Positions 1 to 11,099 of a DNA stretch of 64,000 nt are shown piece by piece (the first letter of the stretch is position 1; each line of letters opens with the position of its first letter). The notes beneath the pieces were generated by a model that was not told the DNA's origin, ran no database searches, and worked only from the letters and a program-made list of their open reading frames with translations. Source of the DNA: Clytia hemisphaerica (lineage: Eukaryota > Cnidaria > Hydrozoa > Leptothecata > Clytiidae); assembly GCA_902728285.1 (NCBI GenBank), contig CACVBU010000262.1, positions 657,588-721,587 of the forward strand. Reading direction: 5' to 3'. Position numbers and translations under genes: made by a program.

Positions 1-190
1 CGTATTTTGCCTTAAGAAAGAAAAAAAAGAAAATGCACCGTAACGGTCGATTTTCGCCCAAATTTAATCAAATTTGGCTAAATTCTCTCTGCACTGTAAG
101 GGTCCGATTTCAGAGGCATAATTTTGGACCACACGTACGGTCGTTTTTAAATCGAGCGCCCCCTGATGGTTTATACTGCCTGCATACCCT
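1..190. repeat. Truncated copy of a 'CACTGTAAGGGTC' dispersed element
   Basis: The motif CACTGTAAGGGTC and phrases such as CGATTTTCGCCC and ACGTACGGTCG resemble the interior and right end of the G/C-ended inverted-repeat element at 5146-5450. The copy appears cut by the window edge, so its left end is not visible. Confidence 0.4.
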
Positions 191-799
191 GAGTATCAGA
201 GGTTAAGTTTTCAAAGAATATATTAACCTCTGATGACCAATAATAGAAATTTTATCGCGCATGTGTCAATCTAATCACTGTAGAAAAAATCAAAGATGAA
301 GAGCAAATATTACCTTATTAATGTCTAGCAGACTGTATCAGTATGCAGTTTTACTATTTACGAATTCCCCAGAAACCTCCAAGTGTAATTGCAATGAGTT
401 TCTTTCGAAAGAAATCTTTTACATGATCCCCAAATGTATAACAGTAATTACTAAGCTATTAATTATGGAAATGTCACTTTTAATTGAATCGAAATAATAG
501 ACAGACTTTATGTTATGATTCTCTATCACTGACTCTTTTTAAAAAGCATTGATGATATTTTTTGTTGTGTTTTCAACGACGGGAATAAAAATATCAACTT
601 TGAACTTCATCCAAGATCTTGGATGGTCGTCATGGTTACTTTTGTCTTCGTTGATTGCGCGATGAATAGCATCTCGATTCGTCGGCACAGCGTCAATATA
701 TGATTTTGACCTGTGCTTTTCACGGTACTGCCTGCAAGTTTGCGATACTGGCGATCAAGTGCGTTTGTCTGGCGTGAACCACAAGGCCAGTGCACTTTC
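191..799. other. Gene-free AT-rich stretch
   Basis: No convincing open reading frame, splice-linked exon or repeat structure was seen here. Short frames are low-complexity or antisense chance frames. Confidence 0.5.
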
Positions 800-995
800 A
801 CCTCATCCACGATGTATTGTGGAATCGATACCTAGCACGGTCACTGACAGGCTTCTTGGGTTTCTGTCTACCCAATTCCCCTCACATGACATGGGTTAGC
901 CCGGGCGATGGTACATTCACTTGCCAAGTGAATCATAGTATAGAGTGGGAATCGAACCCCAATCTCGTGGACGTAAGTCAAGATCACTAAGCTAC
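800..995 (-). mobile_element. tRNA-derived SINE-like sequence
   Basis: On the minus strand, starting at about 994, the sequence reads TAGCTTAGTGATCTTG (A-box-like) and, about 35 bases later, GGTTCGATTCC, an exact match to the RNA polymerase III B-box consensus. No 7-bp acceptor stem closes around it, so this is not an intact tRNA. The downstream part to about 800 is a possible tRNA-unrelated body. It abuts the poly(A) end of the decayed LINE on the same strand. A SINE is the best reading, but a decayed tRNA pseudogene is possible. Confidence 0.5.
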
Positions 996-2335
996 TTTTT
1001 TTTTTATTTATAAGTAATGGCACGAACATAGAATACAAACACTAAAAGGTTCAGCCCTCCCGCAAAGAACCGCTAGATTATACCACCAGGAGAGAGGAAC
1101 CTTAAAAAAGAAAAACGAGAAAAAAAAACAATAGAAAGGTAAGGAAAAATTAAACAAAAAACAAACTAAATGAGCATTGTGAACAATCAAAACAACGGAC
1201 CCTCGAATCGACCGGTATCTTACTTTGGATAAATTTTACGGTTATGCTTAATATATCATGGTTTAGGTTGTTACTAAAATTCGAATCCCCAAAGAGAAGT
1301 ATTCTGGAAAGTATTCTTGGGTTTAATGGTAGCAGTGATATGTCAAGTTTAAGAAGGCTGTCAAACATTACATGTCTATCATCGGAGAAATCAGATCAAT
1401 GCATCAGAAAATGCTGTGTTGTTTCGATAGAGTTATTTTGACAGTTGCAAAAAGGATCAACTGTGTCTGCAAAATTGTGTCTGAATTTATGTTAAGGTTA
1501 AGTAGAACCACACCTCTATTGTCATCAAGTCTGAAAACCGAATTGGCATTGGGTTTGAAGAATCTGAGTATCGCGGTTTTAAAAAGAGAGATCGAAGGAA
1601 GATTTCGTATGTTCTCGTCCAGGTTATTCCACTCACTGATAAAAAAAGGAAAAAAGGAAGCACGATATCGTTCGGTTCGACAAAAGGATGGCACAAAAGG
1701 AGGTCTAATCCTACGTCTTCCACCAGCATCCTCATCTTCATCTTCATCAACCTCCTCCACCCTTTGGGGAGGAAGGATATTAGAAAGATAAGTAGGCGTA
1801 AAGCCATTAATTATCTTATAGAAGAGAATAAGTCTGCGTCTTAGTCGCCTGTCCGCTAGACTTTCAAGACCTAGCTCAAGATAAATTTTTTTCTCTAGAT
1901 GTCCCTCTGAAACATCCAGTTATCGCAAGACAGGCATTGTATTGAGTTGATTCGATTTTTTCAGAGAAAGTGGAATTACCGGGACGATCACATATCTCCA
2001 TAATCAAGATGTGGTCTTACATGGCCTTTGTAGAGATAGTTCCTGGGAAGGAATTCGCGAAGCCGGTTGATGAGACCAATACCTCGATTGACTTTTTTAA
2101 TTTTTTCATCAAGATGACGATCAAAGGCTAACTTTTGATCAAGTATGAGACCAAGATGTTTTTGATGATCTTGAACCGAGATGGGTAAATTGTTGAATGT
2201 AATTACTGGAGGATCTAGGTTTAGAAGGATCAGGGTTGAAGGACATCTTCCATTGATGAGCCCACTCATTAATCTTCTGCAAGTCACTGTTCAGTTCTTG
2301 AGAACAGCGAATCTGATCAAGAATCAGGGAAAATA
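995..2335 (-). mobile_element. Decayed non-LTR retrotransposon, 3' part (RT C-terminus and 3' end)
   Basis: Read on the minus strand in order, the fragment has the end of a reverse transcriptase and the domain after it. Visible pieces include 'LQKINEWAHQWKMSFNPDPSK' near 2250-2290, 'QKHLGLILDQKLAFDRHL' and 'VRPHLDYGD' near 2000-2150, 'RGTSREKIYLELGLESL' and 'FYKIINGFTPTYLS' near 1780-1930, 'SEWNNLDENIRN' near 1600 and 'LSRILLFGDSNFS' near 1290. These belong to the jockey/CR1/L2-like families of animals. The pieces lie in different frames with stops between them, so the copy is dead. The 5' end, endonuclease and catalytic YxDD region are absent. A run of A on the minus strand (996-1005) marks the poly(A) 3' end. 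Confidence 0.8.
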
Positions 2336-2710
2336 AATTAAACTAAACTAAACTACTGCGCTATTAAAAATACACCTATAATTTACCTTACACCAATGGT
2401 AACATGGGGTTTCAAACCTTGTACGGAAATTACACTTGCTAATTATGGGTAATAAATACCATTCTTACGACTTACGATCCAGAAGTTCATTCAACAAGCA
2501 AATAAAAACATTTCCGCTGAAAATGAGAATTTCCGAATGATTCGAGGAGACGAACCGAACCTCAAAAAAAACTCTGTAGAAAGTTGATCGTGGATAGATC
2601 TTTTCATAAATTACGTCACGAGCAACGCTTACCTTGTTTTTTTACTTTCTATGGTAATTGATTCCCAGAAGAACTCAAAGAACTTGAGACACAGAGAACT
2701 TGAACATTTA

Positions 2711-3204
2711 GGCCGTGTTCAGATCTGAAAGTTTAAGTTTAAGGTTTAAGTAGTACTTTGTTGATATGGGGATTCAATTATAATCACTTTTCTTTTGTCA
2801 TCATCGATTTGCGATCTCGAGGAATCTCCTTTCCTAACTTGAAATCATGTCATCTTCTCTCTTGAGATACTTTGAAACAAAAAAGATTTCAGGGAATCCC
2901 TCTGCAAAACGCTAATTCGTGTTCGTTTAAGCCATTACTGCTAGAGATGCTCCGAGCGTCTCTAAGTCATAAATTTCACGTTCTTTTTTCTTCATTTACA
3001 AAAGGAGCATGCTTTTCACTTGCGAATTCTGATTTCGTCTATTCAGAAAACTGTAACGAAATCGTAAAAACTTTTTTTTTAAACCAGAGGGTGATTCCTT
3101 TTTAAACTTTGGTTTAACTAATGAGGAGCGTGCCGTTAGATACAAAAGGAATATAAAAGAAACATGTAGACCTAATTGCTTTAAACCTTGGTCTGAACAC
3201 GACC
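2711..3204. mobile_element. Non-autonomous PIF/Harbinger-like element
   Basis: The termini GGCCGTGTTCAGA (2711-2723) and TCTGAACACGACC (3192-3204) are inverted copies with one mismatch, followed inward by similar AAGTTTAAG/CTTTAAACC tracts. TTA flanks both ends, as expected for a TWA target-site duplication. The ~490-bp interior has no transposase-like frame. Family assignment rests only on the termini and flanks. Confidence 0.5.
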
Positions 3205-3790
3205 TTAATGGTGTGAAATTTAAAGCAATTATCAATTTTATTACACTCGCAATTTGTTTTGATTTTATGTTTAGCAATTATGACGTCATTTCAGTTTAGT
3301 ATCATTTTTAAGTCTCTAGGGTAATTATTCATTTTGGTAAAAGCGATGTGCAGTGAAATTTTCTTGCTCTAAGAAATCAGTTTTGAATGAGAGACGTGTG
3401 AGAAAGGTTCTGTGTGTTGACGCATTTTACACTACTCCAAGAAACTTATGTTAAGTTATGCTTGGGAAAGCATAATTCAAGTTTCCCTTTACAACAACAA
3501 CTTTGGTGGTCCATGCTGGTAAGCTTCTATCCTTTGTTTGTTTCTCTGCTTTTTGCTCCGACATTCCGATCGTTTTCTTAATCACTGATAGGTCGATTTA
3601 GTTCAATAACATCATAACTTGACCAATGAGAATGATTCGAATGTTGTAAGAATTTTTGAAAGAAAGCCGTAAAGATAGTATGGTGCTTTCATCAGATGTT
3701 TTCATCAGATTAAAATTTAAAATGATTTCCTTGATCTAATTTGATCAGACCTCTTGAAAGCTCACAGGAAGACCTGGATTTAAATCTCTC
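3205..3790. other. Gene-free AT-rich stretch
   Basis: Nothing supportable as a gene or repeat was recognised between the Harbinger-like element and the fold-back repeat tract. Confidence 0.4.
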
Positions 3791-3799
3791 ACTCTATAG

Positions 3800-4335
3800 A
3801 GGAAAAAATTTTCGATTTCCAAGGTTGGAAATTCAATATTTTTGGATTGGAAATTTTGGTTTTATAATTGAAGGTTGTAATTTTGAGCGATTACCTTAAG
3901 CTGATTTGGAAAACGTAAATTACCCATAGGTTTTGTAGAATAAACCAATGCCCTTGAAAAATCAAGTGAAAAAAACCAATGTAGAAATGACAATTTTCCA
4001 AGGCTGGTTGGAAAACATGACTTTTTGGGTGGGAAATCTTTATTTTCCAAACAGTTTGGGAATTTAAAAAAAAGGTCAAAAATCGATGTGAAAATACATA
4101 TTTTTGTAAATTTGATACCTCGGGTTGAAAAACTACATTTTTTGGGTTGGAAATTTGCGTTTATCCAAACAGTTTGGAGAACGTTAAACGAAATCCATGT
4201 GGATATTACATTTTTGTGAAATTGAGACTCCTCCTTGGAAAACTAGACCTTTTGGGTTAGAAATTTGTGTTTCTCCAAACAGTTTGGAAAACGTTAAAAA
4301 TCCATGTGGAAATTACATTTTTGTACCATTTTCTG
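3800..4335. repeat. Degenerate ~115-bp tandem repeat rich in TTCCAA/TTGGAA fold-backs
   Basis: At least three successive units begin near 4020, 4137 and 4248, each with TTTTGGGTTGGAAAT, then CCAAACAGTTTGGA, then AATCCATGTGGA and ATTACATTTTTGT. A more degenerate unit precedes them from about 3890. CCAAACAGTTTGG is itself a small palindrome, so each unit can form a hairpin. Confidence 0.65.
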
Positions 4336-4684
4336 CGCATGTCCTTTGAGAAAACCACAAGCGATTTTTCACGCAGAACTGTTTTGATGTATATCTAACC
4401 TAGATATTAGGCTATAATATGAGCAGTCAAGCTGTAAGTTTCCGTCAGGTGAGGCGTCCCTTCGGAGCGGCCTCGGTCAATCGCAGTGAATTCGCATAGT
4501 GAAGCACATAGGGTACTTGTTTCATAGTTTCAAATGGTGCCCTGCTGAGCTGTGTGAGTGATTTAAGATCAACTACGTATCTGTGCGAACAATTACGAGA
4601 GATTGACCGGGAGCCATCGAGCCTAGGCTAGCGAGCGACTGTTCACAAAAACAAAAACCTTGTTTAAGATCTCTTTTTCCACAT

Positions 4685-4925
4685 CTCTGTCATCACTTTT
4701 TGGATTTTGGCTTTTTTCAACCTGGATTTTTGAAAATTCCAACCTTTTTTAGCTTGGATTTTGGCTTTTTTCAACCTGGATTTTTGAAAATTCCAAGCCA
4801 TGGAAAATGCAAAATTTCCATCCTTGGAGAGTGTCCCAAGTTTCCAGGTTGGATTTTCCATTGGATTTTATCTGTTTTCCAACTAAAAAATCTTGAAATT
4901 TCCAACCTTGGAAATCGAAATTTTT
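4685..4925. repeat. 53-bp tandem duplication within a TTCCAA/TTGGAA-rich tract
   Basis: The phrase TTGGATTTTGGCTTTTTTCA followed by ACCTGGATTTTTGAAAATTCCAA occurs twice in succession (about 4697 and 4750). Further TTTCCA.CCTTGGA pairs continue to 4920. The vocabulary matches the 3.8-4.3 kb tract, so the two may be parts of one larger array. Confidence 0.6.
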
Positions 4926-5057
4926 TTCCTGTGCTATTGCACTACCGTAATTCACTTAGCAGATCCTAAGTTTAAAATGATACGGCAAAAAACATCTTTC
5001 ATTTTTATATTCGGTCTAAGTTTCATTGCCTATGGCAAGAATAAAAAAATAATAAAA

Positions 5058-5135
5058 CTGATGGTTTAGGTGATTGCATTTGGTGCAATTGATGGTTTTG
5101 GTGATTATATTTGGTCATGGAGGTAATAAAAATAT
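5058..5135. repeat. Short block of the GGTGATTGCATTTGGTGCAAT minisatellite
   Basis: Two to three units of the motif that forms the larger array at 6120-6570 are seen here, immediately left of the C/G-ended element. Confidence 0.6.
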
Positions 5136-5145
5136 AGATGGAAAT

Positions 5146-5450
5146 CCCGGGGGGGGGGCAGCTGGGCAAAAGGAACGACGGGTATGTGCGGGTCCTAAGG
5201 GTACCTTTTCCAATATGTTTAACATGCACTGTAAGGGTCGGAAAAACTAGAGATGCACTGTAAGGGTAGAAATTTCAGAAAATTCTTGAAAAATCTAGAT
5301 ATTTTGACCAAAAATGCTAGAATTTTGACCATTTTTTGCACGAAAGGGATCGAAAATTTAGGGGGAAATGCACTCTAAGGGTATGATTTTCACTGATTTT
5401 TGGCCCGCACATACCGTCAGTCCGCAAACCCAGTGCCCCCCCCCCCGGGA
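5146..5450. mobile_element. Inverted-repeat element with C/G-run ends, copy 1
   Basis: The ends are CCCGGGGGGGGGCA and TGCCCCCCCCCCCGGG, mirror images. Inward come GGGTATGTGCGGG on the left and CCCGCACATACCG on the right, then several CACTGTAAGGGT motifs. The flanks ATGGAAAT (left) and ATGGAGAT (right) look like an 8-bp target duplication with one mismatch. There is no coding capacity. Confidence 0.6.
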
Positions 5451-6119
5451 TGGAGATACCACTCCTACTATTCTATTGTATTGTATCGTTGATAGCAAAC
5501 TGTTGCTTTGTTGCTTTGGGAAAAAGCCATTAATTTTGCTTTCGCTCATGGGAATACTTGAGTCGAAGAGAATTTGAATAAAATCACGCTACATTTTTAA
5601 TTTGTTCATTGTTTGATGACAGTTTTGTTTATAAAACATAAGAAAACCTTGCAAGAATAAGCACAGAACATCGAATTTGAAATGTTCGCTGCTCAGGGAA
5701 TCCTCGGCAAATTTTGTCAATTTTTACATAATATTTACTAATGCCAATCTTTCAACTATATTCTACCAAAATTTTGAGGCAGCTGCTATTTTAGATCTAA
5801 AGATATTTATAGCAAAGAACCTTCCACAAACAACAAAGAATTCGCAAAATTTGAAGAAGTTTACCTCTCGAAAGTTTCCCGATAAAATAAAAACTTCTTT
5901 TAAAACTATAAAGAAATTATTACTCGAAAAAAATTCGCATTTTACCTAAAAATACGAGGTTTCGTTGGACAGAATAACTTTACTTTAGTTCTTATAATCT
6001 ATATCTTGACTGATTATTGCTATCAAGAATTGGTAATCAAAGGAGGCCGATTTGAAAGAAATTTCTAAAGAGTTTTATGACTTATCTTTGGCTATTACAG
6101 AAAAGTTGTTACTCCATCT

Positions 6120-6570
6120 AACTTTTATTACCTCTATGATTTGGTGCAATCGATAGTTAAGGTGATTGCATTTAGTGTAATTGATGGTTTTGACGATTGC
6201 ATCTGTTGCAGCTGATGGTTTTGGTGATTGCATTGGTGCAATTGATGGTTTTGGTGATTGCATTGCAGATATTGATGATTTTGGTGATTGAATTTGTGCA
6301 ATTGATGGTTTTGGTGATTGCATTGCAGATATTGATGATTTTGAAGATTGCATTTGGTGCAACTAATGAATTTGGTGATTGCATTTGGTGCAATCGATGA
6401 TTTTGGTGATTGCATTGGAGAAATTGATGGTTTAGGTGATTGAATTGGTGCAATCGATAATTTTGGTGATTGCATTTGTACAACTGAAGGTTTTGGTGAT
6501 TACATTTGGTGCAACTGATGGTTTTGGTGATTGCTTTATTGCAGTTGATGGTGATTGCATTGGCGCAATT
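6120..6570. repeat. Minisatellite, 27-30 bp unit (GATGGTTTTGGTGATTGCAT)
   Basis: About fifteen imperfect units of GATGGTTTTGGTGATTGCAT plus TTGGTGCAATT follow each other. Many units alternate between endings TGGTGCAAT and TGCAGATAT, suggesting a higher-order arrangement. The long open frames on both strands here are by-products of the repeat, not genes. Confidence 0.85.
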
Positions 6571-6599
6571 GATAATTTCAGGAATTGTTTTTGTGTGGT

Positions 6600-7475
6600 T
6601 TTAAGGACTGTATGTTGATCATTTTATTGACGAATCAAAATTTCATTCAGGTTTCTTTTTGGTGATATTGAACAAATTTCCAATTTCAAAGAAACAGACA
6701 TGCATGGATAAATCATTTGCATTTAGATCAATCAGTGATAAGCATAGAGCGCAATCAGTTGAATTATCTTGTGTTTCCGTTTAGACATTATGTGATACGA
6801 ATAACATGTGTTTATTTCACAAAAACTTGCTGCAAAATATTGAATTACACAGAAAATTGAGGTTTGCAAAACCATGTTGAGAATGAGTTTCATGTAGAGC
6901 CAAGTAGTTTTTTGAGACATTTGACGCTTTTTCAATGACCATATGTATAGTTTTATGTTGTTGATACATTGCCTGTCGTTTTAAGAGACATTAGGCGATC
7001 TCGATTACTCTCCAATTGTATAAGAGCTAATCCTTTTATAAGAATGTTTTAACAGTGCTACTCATTTGTGGCAGTTGATCAGATTGACGTTGATATGGGC
7101 TGTGTCAGTAATTGATTTCTTATACATAATTCTGTTGATTTATATCCAAAGTCTATCCATGAAAAAAATATTACTGATATGATTGAAAAGTTTTCAGAAA
7201 CTTTAAGAGAAAAATTGATATTCTTATAAAAGCTTTGCGCTCTTCCATCACCCTCCAGTGTAGTATCCAATCTCTGATAATGCTAATTATGACAAAACAT
7301 CACTAATTCTCAGGGCGATTATAGAGTCCTGTTCTTTTTAATTCCTTTTGAATGAGGACAAAACAAAGTATGAGATTTTTTAACATAATTTAGTTGGAGA
7401 TCATCATTACTTTATTATATATATTCCATCTTTTAATAATGGTATCATAAGAAAAGATCGAGTAGATTCAATCCT
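6600..7475. other. Gene-free AT-rich stretch
   Basis: No supportable gene, RNA or organised repeat was recognised. Confidence 0.4.
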
Positions 7476-7478
7476 CTC

Positions 7479-7705
7479 TACACTCTTGTTTCTTTTATAA
7501 GAAACGTCATCATTTTGGACGAGGCTCAAATGTTCGTCTTGAATTGAATTCTAGGTTTAATACCCTATTTTCATCAATTTGATATTTAATTTGCCTAAAA
7601 TTCTGCCATTCCAGGTTCAGCACTGTTCTTAAATTGTTCTTATTTTTGGATATTTTCGAGTCTCATTGTTCTTATAAAATTGCACTTATAAAAAACAGTT
7701 TACCA
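7479..7705. repeat. 'GTTCTTATAA' dispersed element, copy 1
   Basis: The copy has TTTCTTTTATAAGAAACGTC at its left and TTCTTATAAAATTGCACTTA at its right with GTTCTTA words between. The same vocabulary recurs at 14636-14815, 17125-17250, 19336-19597 and 41990-42160. Confidence 0.45.
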
Positions 7706-8810
7706 CTCCCCCTTAGTCTATTATCAACTTGCATCAAAGATAATAGAACAATAGAAACAATAAGATAATAGAGTCAAATTGAATGATACTATTCTGTCCG
7801 GTAAATAATAGCAAACAATTCTGTTTATTCAGCCAAAAAACAAAAGGTTTTTTATTCTCTCAATAAATCATCTAGTTGAGGCATCGAGCTCAGCTATTGG
7901 ATTTGATGACGCAGAATACATTCAGGATAATTGTAAGCAGTGAAAAAAATTCCAGCGATGCTTTGATGCTTGTTGATGCTGGGAAATTTTTTGACTGGTA
8001 ACCAAAAAATATGGTCCTTTGATGGGATTGGTGAAATAGGTTATGAGAATGCAAACTGATGGAGTTGATAGTGTTCATACTACTTAAGAACGTACTCAAA
8101 GTTTGAGGTTTGGAATTGTTTGTAGTTTGCAGAAAAGTGAGGTTTTTTATCTTTAGTTTTAGTGATATTATTGGAGCATTTTAATGGAGATTTGGAGTCA
8201 TCCAATAATCCTTTGTTATTTCGATTTCTGACCAATGGTCCTCTTACTGGATGGTACTTTGAGATTTGTTACTTGGGTTAGATTATTTTTGTCTGACATA
8301 TTTAATTGGTTTTCCAGGTAGGAAAGATGCATATATTTCAATAATTGATTTCCTGCTCCTCAAGTTTTTTTAATTGGATCAATCAAAGGAGAAACATAAC
8401 AATATATTTTGATATCTCAAATTCATAAGTTGAGGAGCTTATTTTGATATTTTCTCGGGGTTTGAGAGCTCCAACTTCTGCTGTTCAACATTCTAAAAAA
8501 CTTGTTTAATTTGGTATTCTCAAAATTGAAGCATGCAACCTGATCGAAATAGATTGAGAATTGAATCAAAGTTACGATCCTTATAGATTGTATGGTATAG
8601 GAAATTATGTCAGATATCGACAAACATACACAGAATGTAGATTCCGTTTTAACATTACAACTTTATTATACCATTTTTTTATCATCATCTCCCAAAATAC
8701 TTAAGTAACAAAAGGCAAGCAATGCAGTACAAAAAAGGAAATCAAATTTCTGTAAGCATTAAGAACAGAAAAAAAAGTTTAATTAAAGCGGATTAGCATT
8801 AAGCATTTAA
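7706..8810. other. Gene-free AT-rich stretch
   Basis: Only short AT-rich chance frames are present, and no splice-linked coding exon was recognised. Confidence 0.4.
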
Positions 8811-8813
8811 CAT

Positions 8814-8916
8814 AACATGACTTTTGTACTGGGTTCATTAAAATATGTTAACTCTCAAGTGTTAACATGACTTTTGTACTGGGTTCATTAAAATATGTCA
8901 ACTCTCAAGTGTTAAA
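8814..8916. repeat. 50-bp tandem duplication
   Basis: Two head-to-tail units begin with ACATGACTTTTGTACTGGG and differ at one position (TGTTAACTC versus TGTCAACTC). The near-identity suggests a recent duplication. Confidence 0.85.
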
Positions 8917-9639
8917 GTCTCGTCTACACTACACTCAAATTATGGTAATTCTTTTGATTGAGTTTTTAAACTACCATTAAAACTTTTAGGCCTCCAAAAG
9001 GTCATCTCAATCAAAGACTTACGAGAAATCTTATAGCAAGGGATGGGTTTTCAAGTTTAAGACCTTTTGGTCAACGTTTTCACAGGTTTATATTGTGACT
9101 TTGAAACGGTCGGTTTACAGCACAAAAAGCCTAATTCAAAATTAGAACTTTTCCTTTTATAAAGCATCATTTCTATCTTAAGATGAAAATCCGGAACTAC
9201 TTTTCAAAAGGATTGCTAAATAACAATCTTATTCTCTTAAGCGTTTGGCTATGAAAATCTCTCATAAATTGTGATTTTGATATTTAGAACATCGATATCA
9301 TCCATAGTAACTCTCTATGATTCTCAGTGATTTCACATATAGATTAGGGTTTTTAAGACATGCCCTTCAATAGATTAACCCTGCAGGACAGCTAGTATTG
9401 TTTTGAGATACATAACCTAAGACTTGAAGACAACAGCTTCTACTTTCTGACCGACATTCACTACAATGCATATACCTAGTGGGGTGTCTAAATGAAAAAA
9501 ATACACCAGTAAATGCTACCTTAACTTACCGCCATAATTTAGACAAAGGACCAGTTGCGTTTGTAAGGACTATTGTGGAAAGCGGAGCTAACAATTTTTA
9601 AACTAAAATCTGTTTAGGATAGGATGTTTGAGTGCTCTC

Positions 9640-9805
9640 ACCCCAATTTGGGATGAGCTGGAGTTTTTATAAGATACTTCACTAATTGGTCATTTGAAAT
9701 AATAGAGATGACGCGCTCTTTAGAAAAAGCAATAAAATCCTTTGTCTCAAGATTCAGCCATCAACCAAATCATCGAAAAGCTTGTAAAAACTCCAGCTTG
9801 ACCCC
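9640..9805. mobile_element. Small inverted-repeat element (GAGCTGGAGTTTTTA ends), copy 1
   Basis: The left end is CCCCAATTTGGGATGAGCTGGAGTTTTTA and the right end is its approximate complement, GTAAAAACTCCAGCTTGACC. A second copy with the same interior words (AAGATACTTCAC, GATAGAGATGACGCG) lies at 28406-28572 in the last intron of kinase paralogue 2. The element is about 165 bp and non-coding. Confidence 0.7.
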
Positions 9806-9989
9806 CAATTTAAAGGTAAAGTGCAACAAAATACAAATATAGGAACATCTGAAGCCTATTGATCTGAAATTTCAGGATATCGTTATCGTTACGTTGATTG
9901 GATCTATAACCTCATCTTTTGCTAATTCCATGCGCTTCCCTACTAACGGTTTCACGTACTCTTAACTTTCTTTTCAAAGTGCTTTTCAT

Positions 9990-10023
<34 letters not shown>

Positions 10024-10123
10024 GTGCCCATATTTAGCTTTAGAAGGAGTCTACCTCCCGTTTTGGGCTGTATCATGGTAGACCAAGAAACAAAAGTGCT
10101 CAAAAAAATTGCTCTCACAGAAA

Positions 10124-10352
10124 ATGTTCGTACATGGGGGGGGGGGTAGAGGATATAGTGCCCGGGGTAGTGAAAAATTTCCTGGGGGGGGGGGCTTGCG
10201 CTGTTTTGGGGTAATTCTGATGTCCCAGGGTCAACTAATGCTTTGGGGGGGGGGCGGGGGGGGGGGGGGGGGGGGGGTCGGGGGTAAAAAGTTACAATGT
10301 CCGGGTGGTAAATTCCAAAAAATGTTATATCCTCCACCCCCATACTCAATTT
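10124..10352. mobile_element. G-run-rich inverted-repeat element
   Basis: The left part GGGGGTAGAGGATATAGTG and the right part, read on the other strand as GGGGGTGGAGGATATAACA, form an imperfect inverted repeat. The interior holds several runs of 8 to more than 15 G (about 10180, 10235-10277) with strong quadruplex potential. Long open frames here are artefacts of G/C homopolymers. Confidence 0.5.
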
Positions 10353-10829
10353 TTTTCTGGAAAAGTCCATTGCTCTAACGATAACACTCACTGCGATAAC
10401 GATTTGGAAATGTTGGAAATGTATGCCAAAAATGGAGATATGCTAACTGATAAATAAATCATATCTTTGGGGTAATTACTGTACGTTACGATGGAATCTT
10501 TTCAGTGATTACCATCATCAGATAAAACAGATTACCCTTTAATGTGCTGTCAATTATCTGTAGTTAATTAGCATTGCTGAGCATCCATAATTAGCACAAG
10601 AAAGCTTAAGAAATGAATTGACAATTTTTTAGTTTCAATCGAATCTTTCCGTGTGACTGTAAGCCATTCATTCGTTTTCGCTATTTTAGGTAATTGAAGT
10701 TGTTTTAACCGTAACCTGCTAGGCTGTAACTTTTTTATAAGAGGAAGATAGAACAATTTCGATCACGGATTTAAAAACAGCGATGTTCGAATATTCCAAG
10801 AAGATGCGAGCATGTTATGATTTTTATAA

Positions 10830-11090
10830 CATTAGATCTTCAGTTTTCATCTTCACTTTTCTTTTTCATTTTCGTTTTACAAAAATCTTTAATCTATTAT
10901 ATTATTCGACTCAATAATATCTTTCCAATAATGTATACATTTTCAATATACAGCATCATTAGCGAGTTTGAAAATCTTGAAAAAGTAAAGGTGTACACAC
11001 TTATAAGGCAGACTTTAATGCCGATGAGAATGCTAAATTGTTTGATATTATGAAGAAATTTTTAGCCATCTTATCATGCAAAAAGTTATT
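10830..11090. repeat. Degenerate solo arm related to the 37.6-38.3 kb palindrome
   Basis: The order of motifs TTCATCTTCACTTTTCTTTTTC, AATCTTTAAT, CAATAATATCTTTCCAATAAT, then AAGGTGTACACACTTATAAG and GCAGACTTTA parallels the right arm of the palindrome at 37618-38293. No matching opposite arm was found nearby. Confidence 0.45.
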
Positions 11091-11099
11091 GCTAAACCT

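Noticed and set aside
924-998. Intact tRNA gene on the minus strand
   Set aside because: A- and B-boxes are present but no acceptor stem or clear anticodon arm closes, so it is better explained as a tRNA-derived SINE.
6075-6483. Three long overlapping open frames (95-113 codons) on the minus strand, and the array's regular look as a possible CRISPR
   Set aside because: They are by-products of a 27-30-bp minisatellite with no stops in several frames. Units vary continuously and there are no unique spacers between constant repeats.
9912-10391. 159-codon Pro-rich minus-strand frame and the Gly-rich opposite frame
   Set aside because: They are translations of poly-G/poly-C tracts of an inverted-repeat element.
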